NCBI GenBank assembly: GCA_964642855.1
Contig: CAZXSK010000023.1
Coordinates: 1-51,649 of the forward strand
Length of the DNA stretch: 51,649 nucleotides
Source of the DNA: CAZXSK01 sp964642855
Lineage (GTDB): Bacteria; Planctomycetota; Phycisphaerae; SM23-33
Direction: 5' to 3'
Each line of letters opens with the position of its first letter. Within the stretch, counting starts at the first letter, position 1. This document shows positions 16,089 to 22,910 of the stretch, in pieces. The notes below the pieces were generated by a model. It made no database searches. It saw only the letters and a program-made list of their open reading frames with translations, and was not told the DNA's origin. Both the position numbers and the translations under genes were made by a program.

Positions 16089-17507
16089 ATGGGCAGCGAA
16101 CAACCCGACACCACCCCTGCCGACGGGGGTGGCTCGAGCAAATCCTGGCAAGGCCGGCTGCAGGCCGATGCCGACGCCGCCACCGCCGCGCTGGTGGCGA
16201 GCCTCGATGTCGACACCCGGCTGAGCGACTACGATATCGCCGGGTCGATCGCCCATGCGCAGATGCTCAGCGAAGTCGGGCTGCTGACCGATGCGGAATT
16301 CGCTGCCGTCCGCGATGGGCTCCAGGCCATCCGGGACGACATTTCCGCCGGGCGGGTCGAGATGCCCCTGGAACTCGAAGACATCCACATGGTCGTCGAG
16401 AAGGAACTCATCGACCGCATCGGCGAGCCCGGACGCAAACTCCACACCGGCCGAAGCCGCAACGACCAGGTCGCCACCGACCTGCGCCTCTGGGCGCGAG
16501 ACGCAGCCGACTGGCTTGTCGAGCACATCGCCCGGCTGCAGCGGGCGCTGGTGGGCCTCGCCGAGAAGAGCGGGCAGATCGTCATGCCCGCCTACACGCA
16601 CCTCCAGCGGGCCCAGCCGATTGTCGCGGGGCATGCTTTGCTGGCGTATGTGGAAATGCTCCAGCGCGACGTCGAGCGCATCTCCGACGCGCGGAAACGC
16701 ATCAACATCTGCCCGCTGGGCTGCGGTGCGGTCGCGGGAACATCCCTGCCGCTGGACCGCAACCGAACGGCCGAGCTTCTGGGGTTCGACGGGATCGCGC
16801 AGAATTCCATCGACGCCACCAGCGACCGAGATTTCCTGGCTGAGCTCTGCTTCGCCTGCGCGATGCTGGGCGTGCACCTGTCCCGCTGGGCGGAAGACTG
16901 GATCATCTACTCGACGACGGAGTTCGGCTTCCTGGCGCTCAGCGACGCCTACTGCACGTCGAGTTCGATGATGCCCCAGAAGAAGAACGCCGACACGCTG
17001 GAGCTCATCCGTGGCAAGAGCGCCACGGCCATTGCGTCGTTGACGGGCATGCTCACGTTGCTCAAGGGCCTGCCCCTGGCGTACAACCGCGACCTGCAGG
17101 ACGACAAGCGGTTCGCATTCGCGACGGTCGACGCGCTCCGCCAGGCGCTGCCCGTAGCTGCCGGCGTCGCGGGCAGCACGCAGATCAACCAAGAGCGCAT
17201 CGCCCGCGACCTGCACGAGGGGTTCCTGGATGCCACCGCCCTGGCGGAGTACCTCGTGGGCAAGGGCATGCCCTTCCGCACCGCCCACCACCTGGTGGGG
17301 CGCCTGGTCGCCGAGGCAGAGTCCCGGGGCAAGCCGCTGGCGGACCTGCCGCTGGAAACGCTCCGCGGATTCGCCGAGCCGATCGACGACGACGTCTACG
17401 ACCACCTGACAGCCGGAAACGTCGTCAAACGCTACCAGCCCGACGGCGCGGGCGGCGCCGACCAGCTCGACGCCCGACTGGCGGCATGGAAAGAGAAACT
17501 CTCCTGA
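16089..17507 (+). CDS. argH: argininosuccinate lyase
   Basis: ArgH (472 aa) splits argininosuccinate into arginine and fumarate. The signature SSSMMPQKKNADTLELIRGK is intact and contains the mobile-loop Ser. Upstream conserved blocks are LHTGRSRNDQVATDLRLW and YTHLQRAQPI, followed by LPLDRNRTAELLGF. The start ATG at 16089 follows AAAGGACATCCC; an upstream in-frame extension to 15552 runs into the divergent gene and is rejected. The first 20 residues are Gly/Ser/Asp-rich and non-conserved. It begins a likely operon with thiL (22-bp overlap) and tsaE, and is divergent from a gene that consumes arginine. Confidence 0.96.
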   Translation: MGSEQPDTTPADGGGSSKSWQGRLQADADAATAALVASLDVDTRLSDYDIAGSIAHAQMLSEVGLLTDAEFAAVRDGLQAIRDDISAGRVEMPLELEDIHMVVEKELIDRIGEPGRKLHTGRSRNDQVATDLRLWARDAADWLVEHIARLQRALVGLAEKSGQIVMPAYTHLQRAQPIVAGHALLAYVEMLQRDVERISDARKRINICPLGCGAVAGTSLPLDRNRTAELLGFDGIAQNSIDATSDRDFLAELCFACAMLGVHLSRWAEDWIIYSTTEFGFLALSDAYCTSSSMMPQKKNADTLELIRGKSATAIASLTGMLTLLKGLPLAYNRDLQDDKRFAFATVDALRQALPVAAGVAGSTQINQERIARDLHEGFLDATALAEYLVGKGMPFRTAHHLVGRLVAEAESRGKPLADLPLETLRGFAEPIDDDVYDHLTAGNVVKRYQPDGAGGADQLDARLAAWKEKLS

Positions 17508-18421
17508 GCGTGCGTGAACTGGACCTCATCCGCTGGATTGCCTCGCAGACGACGCTCGACGACGAGACGGTACCCGTCGGACCCGGCGACGACTGCGCTG
17601 TGTTCCTCGCCGCTCCGGGGGGCCCGGAACTGCTGGTCACCACCGACCAGGTCCTCGACGGCGTGCACATCCGCTGCGAGATGGACGGCTGGCAGGCAGC
17701 CGGCCGCAAGGCGATGGCACGCAATCTCTCGGACATTGCAGCGATGGCAGGCGAGCCCCTGGTTGCGGTGGCGACCGTTTCGTTGCCGCGCGACCTGCCC
17801 GAGCAGGCCGCCCGGGAGATCTACGCCGGCCTCCGGGAGGCGGGCGATGCGTTCGGCTGCCCGATCATCGGCGGCGACGTGGGCACCTGGGACGCCGCGC
17901 TGGCCGTGTCGGCAACGGTCATCGGCCGGGCGCGCGAAGGGGGGAGCATCCTGCGATCTCGAGCCCGCCCGGGCGACGCTCTCTGCGTGACCGGCGCCCT
18001 CGGAGCCGCCTGGAAGACCGACCGCCACCTGCGCTTCACCCCGCGCATCGCAGAAGCCCGCGCCTTGGCCGATGGCTGCGACCTCCACGCGATGATCGAT
18101 CTCTCCGATGGCCTGGCCACCGACCTGCGACACGTCTGCAAGGCGTCCGGCGTCGGCGCGACGATCCACGCCGATCGGGTGCCGATCCATCCGGATGTGG
18201 CCGGGGACAACCGCCTGGCCGATGCGCTGACCGACGGGGAAGATTACGAGCTGCTGTTCGCGCTGCCGGGCGAGCAGGCCCGACGGATCGTGGACGATCC
18301 TCCGCTGGCGGTTCCCATCTCCTGGGTCGGCGAGGTGACCGAGAGTGAAGAGATTCTCCTGCGCGAGCCCGACGGGTCGTGCAGGCCGATGAGCGAAACC
18401 GGCTGGGAGCATGGCCGATGA
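17486..18421 (+). CDS. thiL: thiamine-monophosphate kinase
   Basis: ThiL (311 aa) phosphorylates thiamine monophosphate to thiamine diphosphate using ATP. Family motifs are VGPGDDCAVF near the N-terminus, TTDQVLDGVHI, GRKAMARNLSDIAAMAG, GGDVG, and MIDLSDGLATDLRH. The ATG at 17486 overlaps the argH 3' end by 22 bp; a GTG at 17510, two bases after the argH stop, is an alternative start that would shorten it by eight residues. The tsaE start overlaps its stop (ATGA), so the three genes are translationally coupled. Confidence 0.95.
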   Translation: MERETLLSVRELDLIRWIASQTTLDDETVPVGPGDDCAVFLAAPGGPELLVTTDQVLDGVHIRCEMDGWQAAGRKAMARNLSDIAAMAGEPLVAVATVSLPRDLPEQAAREIYAGLREAGDAFGCPIIGGDVGTWDAALAVSATVIGRAREGGSILRSRARPGDALCVTGALGAAWKTDRHLRFTPRIAEARALADGCDLHAMIDLSDGLATDLRHVCKASGVGATIHADRVPIHPDVAGDNRLADALTDGEDYELLFALPGEQARRIVDDPPLAVPISWVGEVTESEEILLREPDGSCRPMSETGWEHGR

Positions 18422-18864
18422 GCAGCGACGCGCGACACTTCGAGACCTACAGCGTTGAAGCGACCCTTGCGCTTGGGCGCGACCTGGCGGGCGAGCTTTC
18501 CCGCGGCGACCTGCTGTGCCTCAACGGCCCGCTGGGGGCGGGCAAAACGGTGCTCACGCGCGGGCTGGCCGAGGGGCTGGGTATCGAGGACGTCCGCCTG
18601 GTGTCCTCGCCGACTTACGTGCTGGTCCATGAGTATCCCTGCACGCCTCCCCTGTACCACCTGGATCTCTATCGCATGGTCGCCCCGGCGGAGGAGCTGG
18701 AGAACCTGGGCCTGGAGGAGATGCTCGCCGACGGTGTGGTGCTCATCGAATGGGCAGCCCGCGCGGGCGATGCGCTGCCCGCCCCGAGGCTTGAAATGGA
18801 CATCGAGCTGACCGGCCCGGAGTCCCGCGCAATGACGCTGCGACGAATCGAGGGGGCAGGCTGA
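18418..18864 (+). CDS. tsaE: tRNA threonylcarbamoyladenosine biosynthesis ATPase
   Basis: TsaE (148 aa, formerly YjeE) is the ATPase that supports TsaB/TsaD in making t6A-37 in ANN-decoding tRNAs. The Walker A motif is GPLGAGKTVLTRGLAEGLG, followed by SSPTYVLVHEY, and YHLDLYRM contains the expected Asp. EWAARAGDALP corresponds to the conserved C-terminal EWP-like region. The ATG overlaps the thiL stop as ATGA. Neither tsaB nor tsaD is in the window. Confidence 0.95.
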   Translation: MSSDARHFETYSVEATLALGRDLAGELSRGDLLCLNGPLGAGKTVLTRGLAEGLGIEDVRLVSSPTYVLVHEYPCTPPLYHLDLYRMVAPAEELENLGLEEMLADGVVLIEWAARAGDALPAPRLEMDIELTGPESRAMTLRRIEGAG

Positions 18865-18926
18865 GATTCCCGAAGTCTCGGCCGTTCATGCCATTGGGGC
18901 AGGCGGCGAAGGGTAGTCCTGGCGGG

Positions 18927-19856
18927 TTACTGGCCCCACGGCCAGAGCCCCCATCCGTTGTGGGGTCGGGGCACGATGAGCTTGACGGGGTCGGGGGAGA
19001 CGCTGACCTGGATAGGCGTATCGGGCCCGACGTCGCCATCGACCTGTGTGGGTACGGGCCCGTCGGTTTCGATGGTCACGTCCTTGAACTGTCGGTAGAG
19101 CACGTTTCCCTTCTGGGGGTGTCGCCGCAGGAGCGTCCACGCAGCGTGGAGTACCAAGGCGGTCTGCTCCCGGGCGGAGAAGACCACCAGGTCCAGCAGG
19201 CCGTCATCGAAGCGGGCGTCGCGGCAGATACGCAGGCCCACGGCGTATCGGGAGATGTTGCCGATGAACGCCAGGCCGTAGTCGTCGAAGATCTCCTGGC
19301 CGTCGCAGACGATGCGCATGCGGGGGAAGTCGTGCTCCCAGAAGGTCCGCCAGATCGGCCAGAAGTAGCTCAGGTGGGAGATGTGGCCTTTTCTCCGGGA
19401 GCTGAGCCTTCGGACGACCTCGCCGTCGAATCCGATGCCGATGATCAGCAGGAATCCGCGATCGTTGATGCGTCCGACATCGCAGACGTGGGCTTCACCG
19501 GTGCGGAGGGTCTGCACGATCTCCCGGGGTCGGGAGGGGATCTTCAGCTCGCTGGCGAGCAGGTTCTCGGTGCCGGCGGGGCAGGGGAGGATGGGCACGT
19601 CGCTGCCGGCCAGGCCGTTGACGATCTCGTTGACGGTGCCGTCTCCGCCCCATACGATCACACCGGATGCTTTGTCTCGGATTTCCCGTGCGTAGCGGGT
19701 GGCATCCTGCGGGGCGGTCGTGGTGTACTCGACCATGGGCATCCCGGCGCGTCGCATCTCAGCCCGGAGTTCGGAGACCAGCAGTTTTCTCCCGCCGTAG
19801 CCGCTGTGGGGATTGATGACCAGGTGCACCGGATTGTCTTTTGTCGGTTGGATCAC
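18927..19856 (-). CDS. diacylglycerol kinase / sphingosine kinase-family lipid kinase
   Basis: A 309-aa YegS/DagK-type lipid kinase. It starts with HLVINPHSGYGGRK, the conserved phosphate-binding region, and the nucleotide loop is VIVWGGDGTVNEIVNGLAG. DVPILPCPAGTENLLASEL and GFLLIIGIGFDGEVV are further family blocks, and ARFDDGLLDLVVFSA and TQVDGDVG lie in the C-terminal domain. The start is taken as GTG at 19856; longer versions run through the divergent gene and are shadows. The lipid substrate is not predictable. Upstream lies a promoter whose -10 overlaps that of the TPR/alpha-CTD gene. Confidence 0.88.
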   Translation of the reverse strand: MIQPTKDNPVHLVINPHSGYGGRKLLVSELRAEMRRAGMPMVEYTTTAPQDATRYAREIRDKASGVIVWGGDGTVNEIVNGLAGSDVPILPCPAGTENLLASELKIPSRPREIVQTLRTGEAHVCDVGRINDRGFLLIIGIGFDGEVVRRLSSRRKGHISHLSYFWPIWRTFWEHDFPRMRIVCDGQEIFDDYGLAFIGNISRYAVGLRICRDARFDDGLLDLVVFSAREQTALVLHAAWTLLRRHPQKGNVLYRQFKDVTIETDGPVPTQVDGDVGPDTPIQVSVSPDPVKLIVPRPHNGWGLWPWGQ

Positions 19857-19878
19857 TGCCTGTCTCTGTAAGTGGGGA

Positions 19879-19906
19879 TTGAAGACGCCAGCCGGTTTCC
19901 TATAAT
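19879..19906 (+). promoter_or_regulatory. sigma70-type promoter for the TPR/alpha-CTD gene
   Basis: TTGAAG at 19879-19884, 16-bp spacer, TATAAT at 19901-19906. Predicted start near 19913, about 62 nt before the ATG. Confidence 0.6.
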
Positions 19907-19929
19907 AGTCGGTTCGTTGTCGCAGGCAA
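19902..19929 (-). promoter_or_regulatory. divergent promoter for the lipid kinase gene
   Basis: On the minus strand, TTGCCT (19929-19924), 16-bp spacer, TATTAT (19907-19902). Its -10 shares five bases with the plus-strand -10, so the two promoters should compete. Confidence 0.45.
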
Positions 19930-19974
19930 ATGAAGCGTTTGGCATACACCCTTTCCCGGCGAGGAGAGATATTG

Positions 19975-21303
19975 ATGAGCGAAGGTACCCAGGACACCAT
20001 TGTCGAGATCGTCAGCAGAGACACGTGGAGCGTCGAGGAGCACGACACACTGGCCGAGGCGCTGGAGTCTTTGCGCGAGCCCGGGGCGAAGCTGCGGAAT
20101 ATCCTGTCGGAGTTGGAGTCCGGCGAGGAGGAGCCCAAAGGCGCCCCGGCCCTGAAGATCGGCATCGCCCGGTACATGCTCTGTCGGTTCGAATCCGCGC
20201 TGGAGGCGCTGTCCAACGCGACGGACAATAAGGATCGGCATTATTTCCAGGCGATGGCCTTCAAGAATCTCCGGCAGTACGGCTCGGCAGCAGAGGAGTT
20301 CGAGCGTGCGGGCGCGAAGGGCTGGGACGCCGACGAGATCGCGCTTCGCAGGGCAGAGTGTCTGGCATTGGCGGGCGAGTTGGACCAGGCAGGCAAGGAC
20401 CTGGGCAAGCTCTCGGGCAAGCTCGGTGAGACGGCGGACTACCTGTATGTCCAGGGGCTCGTCCAGGAACTCACGGGCAGGCCCGAAGAGGCTGGCGATT
20501 CCTATGCAAAGGCACTCGAGATCGACGAGAGCTCGGCTTCGGCCCGGTTCCGCCTGGCGTATCTCAAGGACCTCCACGGCGACGAGGAAGAGGCCGTCGA
20601 GCTGTACAAGAAGTGTGTCTCGCACCCGCCGGTGCATATCAGCGCGTTGCTGAACCTCGCGGTGCTGTACGAGGATGCGGGCAAGTACGACCAAGCCTGC
20701 GATTGCTGCCGTCGGATTCTGTCGATCTGTCCGAATCATCTCCGCGCAAGACTCTTCCTGCGAGACGCCGAGGCATCCAAGTCGATGTACTATGACGAGG
20801 ACCAGGCTCGCCGGATCGCCCGCCGCAACGCCGTGCTTGACATCCCCGTGACGGACTTTGAGTTGTCGGTGCGGGCGCGAAACTGCCTCAAGAAGATGAA
20901 TATCCGCACGCTGGGCGACCTGGTGAAGATCACGGAAAACGAACTGCTGGGCTACAAGAACTTCGGCGAGACGTCTTTGAAGGAGATCAAGGACATGCTC
21001 TCTGCGAAGGGCCTGAGGCTCGGCCAGGCGCTGGAAGAGGGCGGCGAGTTGACCGGCCTGCCGGTTCCCAAGCCTGCCCCCGAAGCCACCGGTGCCGACG
21101 AAGGGGTGATGAGTACCCCGATCGACCACATCGAGTTCTCGGTTCGGGCCCGGCGGGCGCTGGATACCCTGGGCATCGCGACGCTGGGCGACCTGGCCTC
21201 CAAGAGCGAAGCGGACCTGATGTCCTGCAAGAATTTCGGACAGACCAGCCTCAACGAGATCCGCCAGCGACTGAGCGAGTACGGCTTGGACCTGCGGGAG
21301 TGA
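19975..21303 (+). CDS. TPR protein with two C-terminal RNA polymerase alpha-CTD domains
   Basis: A 442-aa protein with no signal peptide. Residues from about 45 to 275 form TPR-like helical repeats (ETADYLYVQGLVQELTGRPE and SALLNLAVLYEDAGKYDQA are clear units). Residues about 290-350 are an alpha-CTD: VTDFELSVRARNCLKKMNI, then IRTLGDLVKITENELLGYKN and FGETSLKEIKDML. It keeps Arg300, Asn303, Cys304 and Lys306, which correspond to E. coli alpha R265, N268, C269 and K271 that contact UP-element DNA. A second copy (about 381-440) retains the fold and the Arg but has lost the Asn/Cys pair (RARRALDTLGI). A GAGGAGAG ribosome site precedes ATG 19975. It may act in transcription, contacting DNA or sigma, or as a protein-binding scaffold; function is unproven. 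Confidence 0.85.
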   Translation: MSEGTQDTIVEIVSRDTWSVEEHDTLAEALESLREPGAKLRNILSELESGEEEPKGAPALKIGIARYMLCRFESALEALSNATDNKDRHYFQAMAFKNLRQYGSAAEEFERAGAKGWDADEIALRRAECLALAGELDQAGKDLGKLSGKLGETADYLYVQGLVQELTGRPEEAGDSYAKALEIDESSASARFRLAYLKDLHGDEEEAVELYKKCVSHPPVHISALLNLAVLYEDAGKYDQACDCCRRILSICPNHLRARLFLRDAEASKSMYYDEDQARRIARRNAVLDIPVTDFELSVRARNCLKKMNIRTLGDLVKITENELLGYKNFGETSLKEIKDMLSAKGLRLGQALEEGGELTGLPVPKPAPEATGADEGVMSTPIDHIEFSVRARRALDTLGIATLGDLASKSEADLMSCKNFGQTSLNEIRQRLSEYGLDLRE

Positions 21304-21370
21304 GCCCCCTGTCGCCGGTGGAATGAGCTGCCGGAACGCCGAGGCCCGAACGGATTCGGAGGATCGGCCG

Positions 21371-22669
21371 ATGCGTCGTCTGCCACCGTGGAGAATCCTG
21401 GTGTCCCGCCTGCTGATGCTCGCGGGGGCGATGGGTGCGTCGTCGCTGCTTCTGGCCAGTTGCGGGCCTGACGCCAAGCCGACCCCGGGTGGTCCTTCCG
21501 CCCCGATTCCTGTGGACATCAAGCCGGGCGCGCCGGTGATCGGCGTGCGGCTTGGCGGTTCGACAAGCCAGGTCAAGCTTTCCGTCTCCGGCCCGTTCGC
21601 ACTCCGCGCAGGGCTGCCCGAAGGGGACTTCCCCGTGGTCCTGAAGGCTTCGACCAACCCCGCCAGGTCATGGAACGTCTCCCGCAGCGAAGGCCAATGG
21701 CACGTTGGCGATCTGCGCTCTGCGCAGCCGGCAATCGTGCTCGAGCCGGCCGGCAGGGCGATCGTGGGGGTGGGGGGCGTCTACTACCGCGGGCGGATCC
21801 GTCTGGTTTCGGCCGGGCCGGACACGTTCCTGGTAATCAACGACGTCGATCTCGAAAGCTATCTCGCCTCTGTGGTGCCCAAGGAGATGTACGCCCACTG
21901 GCACGAGCAGGCGCTGCGTGCCCAGGCGGTGGCCTCGCGGACGTTCGCGTTGTACCAGATGCGTACGTTCGGTCAGTCCAGGCCATACGACGTGCGGAAC
22001 AACCAGTCGTCGCAGGTGTACCGGGGCCTGGCGACCGAGACGCGGAAGGGGTGGCAGTCTGTGGCGGGAACGCACGGGAAGGTTCTGGCGATCGAAGGCC
22101 CCGGCGGCCAGCCGCGAATCTTCCGGGCGCAGTACTCCTCGTGTTGCGGGGGTCGGGTGAATCCGGCCGATGTGGTGCAGAACTCGCCCGACATCGCTCC
22201 CCTGCGGGGCGGGCAGGTGTGCGAGGATTGCTCGGCGAGCGCGAAATACCGCTGGGCGACGGTCGGCATCGCCAAAAGCGCGATCTACCAAGCCGTCCGC
22301 AAGCGTTATCCGAGTCAGGCCAAGTCCCTTCGAGACCTGAGCGAAGTGCGCGTGGTGGAGGCGACCGAGTGGGGCAGGCCGATCTGGTTGGACATTCGTG
22401 ACGAGGGGGGCAAGATCCTGAGGCTGCGTGCCGACGATCTGCGCATGGCGATGATCATGGAGAAGGTCCCCGGGGCGAGGAAGCTGTACTCCATGAACTG
22501 CCGCATCGTCAATACGCCCGGGCGTGTGCTCTTTACGGAGGGCAAGGGGTTCGGTCACGGGATCGGTCTGTGTCAGTGGGGCGCGCAGGGCAAGGCGAAA
22601 CGCGGCTGGTCCTCCGAGCAGATTCTGGGGTTCTACTACCCCGGCGCGGAAGTCGTGAGCGTATACTGA
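21371..22669 (+). CDS. SpoIID/LytB-domain lipoprotein
   Basis: A 432-aa predicted lipoprotein: signal helix near residues 10-28 and lipobox LLAS-Cys31. The SpoIID domain covers about residues 140-430: NDVDLESYLASVVPKEMY, the RAQAVASRTFALYQ helix with its conserved Arg, SSCCGGRV, and the C-terminal GFGHGIGLCQWGAQG and ILGFYYPGAEV. Characterised SpoIID proteins are lytic transglycosylases acting on denuded peptidoglycan glycan strands; family members in non-sporulating bacteria are envelope proteins of unclear role. ATG 21371 has a GGAGG 8 nt upstream; an in-frame ATG at 21323 would bury the signal peptide. It follows the TPR/alpha-CTD gene by 67 bp. Confidence 0.92.
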   Translation: MRRLPPWRILVSRLLMLAGAMGASSLLLASCGPDAKPTPGGPSAPIPVDIKPGAPVIGVRLGGSTSQVKLSVSGPFALRAGLPEGDFPVVLKASTNPARSWNVSRSEGQWHVGDLRSAQPAIVLEPAGRAIVGVGGVYYRGRIRLVSAGPDTFLVINDVDLESYLASVVPKEMYAHWHEQALRAQAVASRTFALYQMRTFGQSRPYDVRNNQSSQVYRGLATETRKGWQSVAGTHGKVLAIEGPGGQPRIFRAQYSSCCGGRVNPADVVQNSPDIAPLRGGQVCEDCSASAKYRWATVGIAKSAIYQAVRKRYPSQAKSLRDLSEVRVVEATEWGRPIWLDIRDEGGKILRLRADDLRMAMIMEKVPGARKLYSMNCRIVNTPGRVLFTEGKGFGHGIGLCQWGAQGKAKRGWSSEQILGFYYPGAEVVSVY

Positions 22670-22682
22670 TCGCTCGTTGGCG

Positions 22683-22711
22683 TTGACCTCGGGCGGGCAA
22701 GCTGATATGAT
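22683..22711 (+). promoter_or_regulatory. sigma70-type promoter for the SRP RNA
   Basis: TTGACC at 22683-22688, 17-bp spacer, TATGAT at 22706-22711. This is close to consensus, as expected for a stable RNA gene. Predicted start near 22717. Confidence 0.65.
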
Positions 22712-22776
22712 CTCTGGTGCGGGTCGGAGGTCGCGACCCGCGAGACACTTGGCCCCGGGCCACCGACGATATTTCC

Positions 22777-22905
22777 ATCGGGCGGCACTGGGGGCCGGGT
22801 CCTCTGCAATGGTGGAGCCGTGAACCTGGTCAGGTCCGGAAGGAAGCAGCCATAAGCGACGCTTCTCCATGTGCCGGAGGGTGCCTGGCCCTCAGGCCGC
22901 CCGAT
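22777..22905 (+). ncRNA. ffs: signal recognition particle RNA (4.5S type)
   Basis: The universally conserved Ffh-binding region is present at about 22820-22857: GTGAACCTGGTCAGGTCC followed by the GGAAGGAAGCAGC internal loop and CATAAGCGA. The 5' and 3' ends pair over ten bases (ATCGGGCGGC at 22777-22786 with GCCGCCCGAT at 22896-22905), giving a single long hairpin of about 125 nt. A near-consensus promoter lies upstream, implying a leader of about 60 nt that includes a hairpin (22719-22726 with 22734-22741) and would be removed or form part of a longer RNA. No T-rich terminator is seen. Confidence 0.93.
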
Positions 22906-22910
22906 GTCAT

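Noticed and set aside
15636..17405. A 589-codon minus-strand open frame.
   Set aside because: It is antisense to argH and out of frame with the arginine decarboxylase.
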